Both the position numbers and the translations under genes were made by a program. A stretch of DNA of 9,948 bases from positions 1-9,948 of the forward strand of contig CAMCFW010000049.1 in NCBI GenBank assembly GCA_945874195.1. Reading direction: 5' to 3'. Numbering within the stretch: position 1 is the stretch's first letter; each line of letters starts with the position of its first letter. The notes beneath the pieces are model-generated. The model was not told where the DNA came from and did no database searches. It saw only the letters and a program-made list of their open reading frames with translations. Shown here one piece after another: positions 1 through 6,827 of the stretch. This stretch comes from Chryseobacterium gleum. GTDB taxonomy: Bacteria > Bacteroidota > Bacteroidia > UBA10329.

Positions 1-557
1 GCCGCTTCCGGTGCGGGTTGAGAGAAATCGGTGACAGCTTCGCCACCTTCTCCCCACGAAACATCGGCAGGAAGAATGAGCGTGGAAATTTGATTGGGCG
101 CACCTGTCGCCACTTTGATCGCCTCTGCCGCATCCTTCCCGATCTGGCCTGTTTCCTGTGTGGTTCTGACCCACGTTGAAACGTTGCGCGCCACGGTTTC
201 AATGTCAGATTGAAGCTGCGCATCGTATTGCGTATGGTAAGTTGCGTGATCACCAACGATGTTGACCATCGGAACACGTGCTTTCCGTGCATTATGAAGA
301 TTGGCCAGGCCGTTTCCCAATCCGCAGCCAAGATGAAGCAGAGTTGCTGCAGGTTTGCCTGCAATCCTGGCATAGCCATCAGCCGCACCGGTTGCCACAC
401 CTTCAAAAAGCGTGAGCACAGCCCGCATTTCCGAATCATCCAAGGCGGCCACGAAATGCATTTCGGACGTGCCAGGATTGGTGAAACATGTATCTATGCC
501 CGCGTTGGTCAGTGTATCTATCAAGGCCTTCGCTCCATTGGTTTTTTGCTTGCTCAT
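1..557 (-). CDS. Thiamine-diphosphate-dependent enzyme, acetolactate synthase-like, N-terminal part (cut by window edge)
   Basis: The reverse strand from the ATG at 557 reads MSKQKTNGAKALIDTLTNAG and stays open to the window edge, giving 185 codons of a protein that should be about 500-600 residues. What is visible is the PYR (pyrimidine-binding) domain of the acetolactate synthase / benzoylformate decarboxylase superfamily. NPGTSEMHF is at residues 28-36. The FEGVATGAADGYAR motif carries Glu52, the residue that in this family activates the cofactor's aminopyrimidine. A glycine-rich G-x-G-x-x-N-x-x-x-x-L stretch and VPMVNIVGDHATYH follow. Such enzymes make or break C-C bonds next to the carbonyl of 2-oxo acids. 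The reaction cannot be assigned because the substrate-binding and PP domains lie outside the window. The NPGTSE form resembles stand-alone acetolactate-synthase-like proteins more than the biosynthetic IlvB with its IlvN partner, but this is from memory. The start is preceded by an A-rich run without a Shine-Dalgarno site. The gene is divergent from the carboxypeptidase gene. Confidence 0.85.
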   Translation of the reverse strand, partial: MSKQKTNGAKALIDTLTNAGIDTCFTNPGTSEMHFVAALDDSEMRAVLTLFEGVATGAADGYARIAGKPAATLLHLGCGLGNGLANLHNARKARVPMVNIVGDHATYHTQYDAQLQSDIETVARNVSTWVRTTQETGQIGKDAAEAIKVATGAPNQISTLILPADVSWGEGGEAVTDFSQPAPEA

Positions 558-691
558 GCTTTGTTTTTTAGTTTCTTAAAAATCAGTACGATCTTAATCA
601 AAAATCCCCTGTCCCGAAGCTACGCAATGCAGAGGAACGAGGCGCAGGATTGTTTTACATTCGCGTCAACATTCGCTTATTGCCCAATCAG
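558..691. promoter_or_regulatory. Divergent intergenic region, promoters for both flanking genes expected here
   Basis: These 134 bases separate two divergently transcribed genes, so both promoters should lie here. I found no perfect TAnnTTTG element. On the plus strand TACATTCG at 656-663 matches 7 of 8 positions; it would place a transcript start about 20 bases before the ATG at 692. On the minus strand the best candidate is GATTTTTG (complement of 598-605), also 7 of 8. Neither has a clear -33 partner, so both are suggestions only. Confidence 0.35.
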
Positions 692-2182
692 ATGGAAAAA
701 TACACCCGCTACACTCAACTGCTTTCCGAGATCTCCGACATATCGCACGCTACCGCTTTGCTGCATTGGGACCTAGAAACATACATGCCAGAAAAAAGTC
801 ATGGCAGAAGAGCGCAGCAGATCGGCACGTTATCGAAGTTGGCGCATATCAAGAGCACCGACCCCGGATTGAAAAAATTGGTGGATGAATTACTGGCTGC
901 GCTTCCGAGCGATGCCAAACAGGCTTCGAACGTGAAACACACCGCGCGTGATCTGAAACGCAAAACGCTTTTCGATGCTTCGTTTGTTGAAGAGATGAGC
1001 CGCGCCACCAGCGAAGCCTTTTTTCATTGGCAGGAGGCAAAGAGGAGGAATGACTTTTCAATCTATGCGCCTTTTCTTCAGCAAGTGATCGACCTTAAGC
1101 GCCAAGAAGCGGAAGTTGTAGGATACAAAGGCCATCCGTATGATGCGCTCTGCGATGAATTTGAACCCGACTGCACCGTGGCCCAATTGGATCTTCTTTT
1201 TGACGGGGTGAAAAAGGACCTGAAACCTTTGTTGGAAGCCATAAAGGCGAAACAACAGGTTAACGACCGCTTCATGGACCAACACTTCAACCACGAGAAG
1301 CAATGGGATTTCGGGATTGAGGTACTGAAGGACATGGGTTACGATTTTGATGCCGGAAGACAGGACATTTCCAGCCATCCGTTCACCATCAATTTTTCGG
1401 CAACAGATGTGCGTGTAACCACCCGTGTTTCAGAAGACACCTTCAACGAAATGCTTTGGAGTTGTATTCACGAAGGTGGACATGCGCTTTATGAGCAGGG
1501 TCTGCCCGACAGCGAATACGGACTGCCAAGTGGCGAAGCGGTCGGACTGGGCATTCACGAAAGCCAAAGCCGATTGTGGGAGAACAACGTTGGTCGTTCC
1601 CTGCCTTTCTGGGAATGGAAATTTGTCCGACTGAAGGAAATCTTTCCATCACAGTTTGAAGCCGTTTCTGCTTTCGATTTTTTCAAGGCCATGAATAAGG
1701 TGCAATCAAGCCTGATCCGTGTGAACGCGGACGAGCTGACCTACCACTTTCACATTCTGATCCGCTACGAGATCGAGAAAGGTATTATGGAAGGAAAACT
1801 GAACGCAGTGGATCTTCCGACTGCCTGGAACACGAAATACAAGGAATACTTGGGCGTTGATGTGCCAAGCGACAGCGAAGGAGTATTGCAGGACATCCAT
1901 TGGAGTCACGGCAGCATCGGTTATTTCCCCACCTATTCGATCGGTAGTTTCTACGCGGCCCAATTCCATGCTGCAGCCGAAAAGAAGATAGGACAGTTTG
2001 ACCCGACAGATCCAAAGCCTTATTTGAAGAATTTGCTGGATTGGCTTCGCGAAAACATTCATCAGCACGGAAAAATGTACAGCTCGAAGGAACTCTGCGA
2101 GCGCATAAGTGGCGAACCGCTGAACTCGAAATACTTTATGGATTACGCCCAGAGGAAATACGGGACGATCTATGGAATCTGA
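692..2182 (+). CDS. M32 family metallocarboxypeptidase (carboxypeptidase Taq type)
   Basis: This 496-residue protein is the usual length for family M32: cytoplasmic, metal-dependent carboxypeptidases that remove C-terminal residues from peptides with broad specificity. The zinc site is complete. H260-E-G-G-H264 is the HEXXH motif, and E290 in the HESQSRLWENN segment is the third ligand, 26 residues after the second histidine, the same spacing as I recall for the Pyrococcus furiosus enzyme. Other family blocks are present: the N-terminal LLHWDLETYMP, the HPF segment, VNADELTYHFHI at 344-355, and the C-terminal LQDIHWSHGSIGYFPTYSIG. No signal peptide is seen, so it should act in the cytoplasm. 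The frame is also open from a TTG at 650, but the ATG at 692 gives the family's normal N-terminus and I chose it. No strong terminator follows. The neighbour downstream, pckA, has its own promoter candidate. Confidence 0.95.
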   Translation: MEKYTRYTQLLSEISDISHATALLHWDLETYMPEKSHGRRAQQIGTLSKLAHIKSTDPGLKKLVDELLAALPSDAKQASNVKHTARDLKRKTLFDASFVEEMSRATSEAFFHWQEAKRRNDFSIYAPFLQQVIDLKRQEAEVVGYKGHPYDALCDEFEPDCTVAQLDLLFDGVKKDLKPLLEAIKAKQQVNDRFMDQHFNHEKQWDFGIEVLKDMGYDFDAGRQDISSHPFTINFSATDVRVTTRVSEDTFNEMLWSCIHEGGHALYEQGLPDSEYGLPSGEAVGLGIHESQSRLWENNVGRSLPFWEWKFVRLKEIFPSQFEAVSAFDFFKAMNKVQSSLIRVNADELTYHFHILIRYEIEKGIMEGKLNAVDLPTAWNTKYKEYLGVDVPSDSEGVLQDIHWSHGSIGYFPTYSIGSFYAAQFHAAAEKKIGQFDPTDPKPYLKNLLDWLRENIHQHGKMYSSKELCERISGEPLNSKYFMDYAQRKYGTIYGI

Positions 2183-2312
2183 ATTCGTGATCAGGCGTTG
2201 AGGTGGTTCATGGTGTGTAAAAACTGACTATCATCAGACATTAGACCCTGCGCATGCACACATTTTAGAATTACCTTTGCAGCTTTCTTTTTCAAAAACG
2301 AAAACACGATAA
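2183..2312. other. Intergenic spacer between the carboxypeptidase gene and pckA
   Basis: These 130 non-coding bases hold the pckA promoter candidate at their right end. I looked for an intrinsic terminator of the upstream gene and found no stable GC-rich hairpin followed by a T run. Short palindromic bits such as TGCGCA and GCATGC near 2249-2258 are too small to interpret. Confidence 0.5.
2273..2280 (+). promoter_or_regulatory. Bacteroidota-type -7 element (TACCTTTG) upstream of pckA
   Basis: TACCTTTG matches the Bacteroidota sigma-ABfr -7 consensus TAnnTTTG at every fixed position. It ends 32 bases before the pckA ATG, giving a predicted A-rich leader of about 26 bases. There is no clear TTG-type -33 element about 19 bases upstream, so the call rests on the -7 motif and its position. 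Confidence 0.5.
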
Positions 2313-3926
2313 ATGAATGAATTCGGAAGAAAAGCGGAAGGCGCAACAGTTGTTGACCTTGGCTTGAAGAATGTGGCTGCGGCCTATTGGAATTTGACGC
2401 CCGCTGAATTGGTTGAAGAAACGATCGTCAGCGGAATGGGCGCACTTACTGACACGGGCGCACTGGCCGTGGATACAGGCGAATTCACGGGCAGATCTCC
2501 GAAAGACCGCTTCATTGTATGCGATGCGAAAACGGAAAATGCCGTTGGATGGGGAAACATCAACATCAAGTTCTCGGCCGAAAAATTCGATCATCTTTAT
2601 GAGAAGATCTGCACTTACTTTCAAGGAAAAGATGTTTATGTGCGCGATGCTTATGCTTGCGCCAGCGAAAAGCACCGAATGAACATCAGAGTGGCCACCG
2701 AATTGCCTTGGAGCAACCTGTTCGCCAACAATCTTTTCCTTCGTCCGACCACGGAAGAGATCCAGAACTTTGAGCCGGAATGGACCATCATCTGCGCTCC
2801 AGGTTTCCATGCCGATCCAGCAACGGACGGAACGCGCCAGCACAATTTCGCGGTATTGAATTTCACCAAGAAGATCATCATCATCGGTGGAACGGCCTAT
2901 ACGGGCGAGATCAAGAAAGGCATCTTCTCGGTATTGAATTTCGTGCTTCCACACGAGCGCAATGTACTTTCGATGCACTGTTCGGCCAATGTGGGCAAAG
3001 ACGGTGACACGGCCATTTTCTTTGGCCTTTCCGGAACAGGAAAAACCACGCTTTCTGCCGATCCCGACAGGAAGTTGATAGGCGATGACGAGCACGGATG
3101 GGATGGCGACACGATTTTCAATTTTGAAGGCGGTTGCTACGCTAAGTGCATTGATCTGACAAGAGAAAAAGAACCGCAGATCTTTGATGCCATTAAGTTC
3201 GGGGCTATTGTGGAGAACATCAATTTCTACGAAGGAACGAGTACTGTCGATTATGAGAACATAGAAAAGACGGAGAACACGCGAGCCGCCTATCCGATCC
3301 ACCACATTGACAATGTGATGAACCCGTCATTCGGCAAGAATCCGAAGAACATTTTCTTGCTCACCGCAGATGCATTTGGCATCCTCCCTCCTATTTCTAA
3401 ACTTACTCCTGGCCAGGCAATGTATTATTTCATATCGGGCTACACGGCAAAGGTGGCTGGAACCGAGGTTGGAGTAACCGAACCACAACAGACCTTCTCG
3501 GCCGGTTTCGGAGAGGCTTTTCTGCCACTTCCTGCCACGCGCTATGCTGAACTGTTGGGCGAAAAACTGAAAGAGCATAAAGTGAACGTGTGGTTGCTGA
3601 ACACAGGGTGGTCTGGTGGACCTTACGGTGTGGGAAGTCGCATCAAATTGAAATACACAAGGGCCATGATCACAGCGGCCATGAATGGCACGTTGGACAA
3701 AGCCGCATACCAGACCGACAGCATTTTCGGTTTGGCCATGCCAACTGCTTGTCCAGATGTTCCGAACGAACTTTTGAACCCGCGCGAAACGTGGACTGAC
3801 AAAACTGCCTACGATGTGAAAGCAGAGAAATTGGCAGTTTCATTCGTTAAGAACTTTGAGCAATATCTTGAGTTGGCAAATGAAGAGATATTGGCAGCCG
3901 CGCCAAAAGTTAATCATCATGCCTAA
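2313..3926 (+). CDS. pckA: Phosphoenolpyruvate carboxykinase (ATP)
   Basis: This protein of 537 residues (E. coli PckA has 540) converts oxaloacetate and ATP to phosphoenolpyruvate, ADP and CO2, the entry step of gluconeogenesis; it can also run in the carboxylating direction. All signature elements are present. R61 in FTGRSPKDRF is the substrate-binding arginine. Y196 and K202 in the TAYTGEIKKG segment, H221, and D259 of LIGDDEHGW correspond to metal and substrate ligands. GLSGTGKTTLS at 238-248 is the P-loop, with K244 and T245. R324 in ENTRAAYPI is also conserved. The P-loop form and length separate it from the GTP-dependent enzyme. The ATG at 2313 gives the normal N-terminus; the upstream sequence is A-rich without a Shine-Dalgarno site. 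The gene appears monocistronic, with its own -7 element and a strong terminator straight after it. I see nothing abnormal in it. Confidence 0.98.
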   Translation: MNEFGRKAEGATVVDLGLKNVAAAYWNLTPAELVEETIVSGMGALTDTGALAVDTGEFTGRSPKDRFIVCDAKTENAVGWGNINIKFSAEKFDHLYEKICTYFQGKDVYVRDAYACASEKHRMNIRVATELPWSNLFANNLFLRPTTEEIQNFEPEWTIICAPGFHADPATDGTRQHNFAVLNFTKKIIIIGGTAYTGEIKKGIFSVLNFVLPHERNVLSMHCSANVGKDGDTAIFFGLSGTGKTTLSADPDRKLIGDDEHGWDGDTIFNFEGGCYAKCIDLTREKEPQIFDAIKFGAIVENINFYEGTSTVDYENIEKTENTRAAYPIHHIDNVMNPSFGKNPKNIFLLTADAFGILPPISKLTPGQAMYYFISGYTAKVAGTEVGVTEPQQTFSAGFGEAFLPLPATRYAELLGEKLKEHKVNVWLLNTGWSGGPYGVGSRIKLKYTRAMITAAMNGTLDKAAYQTDSIFGLAMPTACPDVPNELLNPRETWTDKTAYDVKAEKLAVSFVKNFEQYLELANEEILAAAPKVNHHA

Positions 3927-3947
3927 GGCAATTTGAAGAGTCAAATG

Positions 3948-3985
3948 AAAACCCTTCTCCGAAACGGGAAGGGTTTTTTATTTTT
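3948..3985 (+). terminator. Intrinsic terminator of pckA
   Basis: Bases 3950-3959 (AACCCTTCTC) pair with 3966-3975 (GGGAAGGGTT), with one T-G wobble, around a six-base loop (CGAAAC). The hairpin runs into a T tract (3974-3979, then A, then 3981-3985). The four A residues at 3948-3951 can extend the stem into the T tract, so it may also act weakly on the opposite strand. It starts 22 bases after the pckA stop and ends five bases before the rsmE ATG. Confidence 0.9.
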
Positions 3986-3990
3986 CACCC

Positions 3991-4677
3991 ATGCACCAAT
4001 TCTATCAACCAGAGCTTCAAAATGGCCTGCTCGAACTGAGCGAGGAAGAAGCCCGGCATGCCGTTAGAGTGCTGAGGCTGAATTCGGGTGATGTGATAGA
4101 GGTTTCGGACGGAAGAGGTGTTCGCGCAAAGGCTGAATTGACCGAGGTCACGAAAAAAACCTGCGCCTTCCGCATTTTGGAACAAAGCATGGAAGCAAAA
4201 CCGCTGCTGCCGAAAGTTGCCATAGCGCCCACTAAGAACATTGACCGATTTGAGTGGTTCCTAGAAAAAGCCGTGGAGATAGGAGTAAGCGAAATTTGCC
4301 CTATCCTGTGTTCCAATTCCGAAAGACGGGTAATGAAATCTGATCGAAGCGAAAAGATACTCTTGGCGGCCATGAAACAAAGTCAGCGTAATTGGCTGCC
4401 GAAGTTGCATGAACTGACGCCCTTTGCATCTTTCATCAAGCAATCGACCGAACCGCTGTTGCTGGCTCATTGTCGTGAAGGGAAGAAGGTGTCCATATCC
4501 GATAAACTCAGAACGGACAGTTGGATCCTTATTGGGCCAGAGGGCGACTTCACGCAGGAAGAGGTCGAATTGGCTCTTGCAAGAAACGCCATGGAAATTG
4601 ATCTGGGCGAAAGTCGTCTCCGCACGGAAACGGCCGGTATCTTCGCGCTGTCGGTGATGATTTATTTGAAACCATGA
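3991..4677 (+). CDS. rsmE: 16S rRNA (uracil-1498-N3)-methyltransferase RsmE
   Basis: This 228-residue protein belongs to the SPOUT/RsmE family, which uses S-adenosylmethionine to methylate N3 of U1498 in 16S rRNA, in helix 44 near the decoding centre of the 30S subunit. It starts with the family's usual MH-x-FY opening. The N-terminal PUA-like RNA-binding domain (about 1-65) includes the EEARHAVRVLR segment. The C-terminal knotted methyltransferase domain carries IGPEGDFT at 181-188 and LGESRLRTETAG at 205-216, the two SAM-binding loops that define the family. KAVEIGVSEI at 93-102 and ERR at 111-113 are also typical. At 228 residues it is slightly short against about 243 in E. coli but complete. 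Its last four bases overlap the ATG of the DUF4159 gene (ATGA), which points to coupled translation. Its own promoter is unclear because the pckA terminator ends just before its start. Confidence 0.96.
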   Translation: MHQFYQPELQNGLLELSEEEARHAVRVLRLNSGDVIEVSDGRGVRAKAELTEVTKKTCAFRILEQSMEAKPLLPKVAIAPTKNIDRFEWFLEKAVEIGVSEICPILCSNSERRVMKSDRSEKILLAAMKQSQRNWLPKLHELTPFASFIKQSTEPLLLAHCREGKKVSISDKLRTDSWILIGPEGDFTQEEVELALARNAMEIDLGESRLRTETAGIFALSVMIYLKP

Positions 4678-5345
4678 GATTCTGGTCAACCCTCCTTTTA
4701 TTCACAATTCTTGTTTCAAGCACCAGTGGGCAGAACTTCAAACTGGCCGTGCTGAAATACAACGGAGGTGGCGATTGGTATGCCAACCTCACAACATCGG
4801 TCCCAAACCTCATCCAATTCTGCAACAAGGAGCTGAAAACATCAATAGATGCAGAACAGGAAGTGGTTGAAGTTGGTTCGAAAGACCTATTCAAGTATTC
4901 GTTCATTCATATGACGGGTCACGGAAACGTGATCTTCTCTGACCAAGAAGCACAGAATCTGCGGAAATATCTGCTTTCAGGTGGCTTCCTTCATATTGAC
5001 GACAATTACGGAATGGACAAGTTCGTGCGAACTGAGGTCAAGAAGGTTTTTCCTGAATATGATTTGATGGAACTTCCATTCTCTCACCCCATTTACCATC
5101 AGCGCTACAATTTTCCGAAAGGGTTGCCAAAGATCCATGAACATGATGAAAAACGACCGGAAGGATTGGGCATTGTTCATAATGGTCGTTTGGTACTCTT
5201 CTATTCATTCGAATGCGACCTTGGCGATGGCTGGGAAAGCCCTGAAGTGCATGGCGACAGCCAGGATGCAAGGCAGAAAGCGCTTCAAATGGGAGCTAAT
5301 CTGGTTCAGTATGTGCTGATGGGCCACGACCCCGACAAACTCTGA
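4674..5345 (+). CDS. Secreted DUF4159 domain protein
   Basis: This 223-residue protein opens with a signal peptide: MRFW, a hydrophobic core (STLLLFTILVSS), then a likely cleavage site near TSGQ-NFK at about residue 20. It should therefore leave the cytoplasm, probably for the periplasm. The rest is one DUF4159 domain, a family of unknown function common in Bacteroidota. Visible hallmarks are YNGGGDWY near the start, HMTGHGN, GGFLHIDDNYGMD, a SHPIYH segment, and ECDLGDGWESPEVHGD near the end. The recurring His, Asp and Glu residues could bind a metal or form a catalytic site, but that is inference. Some longer DUF4159 proteins occur with MoxR-ATPase and membrane-protein clusters; this is the short single-domain type. 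The ATG overlaps the rsmE stop, so the two are almost certainly cotranscribed, although one product acts on rRNA and the other is exported. It converges on hutH, with the two stop codons directly abutting. Confidence 0.86.
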   Translation: MRFWSTLLLFTILVSSTSGQNFKLAVLKYNGGGDWYANLTTSVPNLIQFCNKELKTSIDAEQEVVEVGSKDLFKYSFIHMTGHGNVIFSDQEAQNLRKYLLSGGFLHIDDNYGMDKFVRTEVKKVFPEYDLMELPFSHPIYHQRYNFPKGLPKIHEHDEKRPEGLGIVHNGRLVLFYSFECDLGDGWESPEVHGDSQDARQKALQMGANLVQYVLMGHDPDKL

Positions 5346-5354
5346 TCAGAGTTT
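5337..5354. repeat. 18-bp perfect palindrome spanning two abutting stop codons
   Basis: AAACTCTGATCAGAGTTT is a perfect inverted repeat centred between 5345 and 5346. Each half (AAACTCTGA) encodes Lys-Leu-stop, the last two codons of the DUF4159 gene on the plus strand and of hutH on the minus strand. As RNA it could form a 7-bp stem with a GATC loop, but no T run follows on either side, so it is not a classic terminator. It may help end transcription from both directions, or be chance. Confidence 0.6.
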
Positions 5355-6827
5355 AGGCAGCTTTACTTTCATCAAGAATTCCTTGGTATTGACCATGTGA
5401 GGATGCATCTGTTCATCTTCGTGCAGAAACGGCACGATCTGTCGATATTCGGCTAGGATGTTTTCGACAATGGGGGAACTTTTAGCAGGTCTCCTGAAAT
5501 CCAAAGCCTGTGCGGCAGTAAAAAGTTCTATCGCCAAAACCTGATAAACGTTCTGCACCACTTCGTAAAGCTTTGTGGCAGCATTAGCACCCATACTCAC
5601 ATGATCTTCTTGGCCGTTCGAACTCACGATGCTATCGACCGAAGCAGGCGTACATAGTTGTTTGTTCTGACTTACGATACTGGCAGATGTGTATTGCGGT
5701 ATCATGAATCCAGAATGCAGACCAGGCTTCTTAACCAGATACACCGGAAGGTCGTTCTTCCCCATGATCAACTGGAATGTCCTGCGTTCAGAAATATTGG
5801 CCAATTCCGCTAAGGCTATGGCCAAGTAATCGAATGAAATGGCCAATGGCTGTCCGTGAAAGTTCCCAGCCGAAATAACCTTATCATCGTCTGGAAACAC
5901 GAGCGGATTGTCTGAAACCGAATTCAGTTCGCGCTCAAGCATTTCCTTTACGTGGCCGATGGCATCAATGCTTGCGCCATGAACCTGAGGAATGCATCGA
6001 AATGAGTAAGGATCCTGCGTCTGTTGTTTTTCTGAATTGGAGAGGTCGCTATTGGTCAGGATCATTCTCACACGGTGTGCAGAGGTAACCTGACCTGGAT
6101 GAGGTCGCACCTGATGCACCAATGCATCAAATGGCTCGAGAAGACCTCCGTAGGCATCCAGAGCAATGGCACCGATCAGGTCGGCCAAAAATCCAAGTCG
6201 TTCAGCGTGAAAAACTGAATAGGCGCCATAAGCGGACATGAATTGCGTGCCGTTCAAAAGCGCAAGACCTTCCTTCATTTTCAGTTGAAGCGGCTCCCAA
6301 CCATGCTCGGCCAAAACTTCGCTGGCTTTGCGGTCCTGACCGTTCACAACCACGGTTCCTTCTCCGATCAGGGGTAGACAAAGATGCGCCAATGGCGAAA
6401 GGTCGCCACTGGCCCCAAGCGAACCTTGCGTATAGACCACAGGGAGAATATCATGATTGAATAGGTCCACCAACCTGAGCACCGTTTCGGTCTGAACTCC
6501 GCTATGCCCGAAAAGCATGTTCCAGACCTTGAGACAAAGCATTGACCTGACTATGTCATCGGGCACCCTTTTGCCAGTTCCGCACGCATGGGATAGGATG
6601 AGATTGCGCTGAAGGGCTTCAAGGTCCTTGTCATCTATTCGAATACTACTTAAGGAACCGAAGCCGGTGTTCACCCCATAAACGCGGTCTCCTGATTTCC
6701 TGACCTTATTCAGAAGGTAATCGGCAGACCGCTTCATCTCCGTTAGCGTCTCTTGCTCAACATAGAGATTCCGACTCTCCACTATCGAAGTCAGTTTGGA
6801 AACGGTAAGTCTTCCTTTAAATCGCAT
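5346..6827 (-). CDS. hutH: Histidine ammonia-lyase
   Basis: This 493-residue protein belongs to the aromatic amino acid lyases with the MIO cofactor. HutH deaminates L-histidine to trans-urocanate and ammonia, the first step of histidine breakdown to glutamate, in the cytoplasm. The MIO triad A139-S140-G141 lies in GSLGASGDLSPLAHL. Y50 in YGVNTGFG is the conserved catalytic tyrosine. Q271, Y274 and R277 in QDPYSFR and the GNFHG motif complete the active site. Two features favour histidine over phenylalanine or tyrosine: S79-H80 in ILSHACGTG, and E407 in GQEDHVSMG, where phenylalanine lyases carry Gln. The ATG lies inside the end of the upstream gene (11-base overlap), so translation is probably coupled. 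The other hut genes (hutU, hutI, formiminoglutamate steps) are not in the window, so they must lie elsewhere or the enzyme has another use. A different aromatic amino acid lyase is the main alternative, judged unlikely. Confidence 0.93.
   Translation of the reverse strand: MRFKGRLTVSKLTSIVESRNLYVEQETLTEMKRSADYLLNKVRKSGDRVYGVNTGFGSLSSIRIDDKDLEALQRNLILSHACGTGKRVPDDIVRSMLCLKVWNMLFGHSGVQTETVLRLVDLFNHDILPVVYTQGSLGASGDLSPLAHLCLPLIGEGTVVVNGQDRKASEVLAEHGWEPLQLKMKEGLALLNGTQFMSAYGAYSVFHAERLGFLADLIGAIALDAYGGLLEPFDALVHQVRPHPGQVTSAHRVRMILTNSDLSNSEKQQTQDPYSFRCIPQVHGASIDAIGHVKEMLERELNSVSDNPLVFPDDDKVISAGNFHGQPLAISFDYLAIALAELANISERRTFQLIMGKNDLPVYLVKKPGLHSGFMIPQYTSASIVSQNKQLCTPASVDSIVSSNGQEDHVSMGANAATKLYEVVQNVYQVLAIELFTAAQALDFRRPAKSSPIVENILAEYRQIVPFLHEDEQMHPHMVNTKEFLMKVKLPKL

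Noticed and set aside
650..691. TTG at 650 as start of the carboxypeptidase
   Set aside because: The extra 14 residues do not fit the family N-terminus, while the ATG at 692 does; the near-match -7 element at 656-663 would also lie downstream of the TTG.
210..776. A plus-strand open frame (188 codons) across the TPP-enzyme gene and the intergenic region
   Set aside because: It is antisense to the TPP-enzyme coding sequence, runs into the start of the carboxypeptidase gene in another frame, and its translation resembles no protein family.
2292..3305. A long minus-strand open frame (337 codons) opposite pckA
   Set aside because: It lies entirely antisense to a clearly conserved enzyme, its translation shows no recognisable domain, and such frames arise readily opposite genes of this composition.
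692..6827. A dedicated protein-to-glucose pathway cluster (carboxypeptidase, pckA, hutH)
   Set aside because: The genes are in separate transcription units on both strands with unrelated genes between them, so there is no cluster evidence beyond metabolic plausibility.
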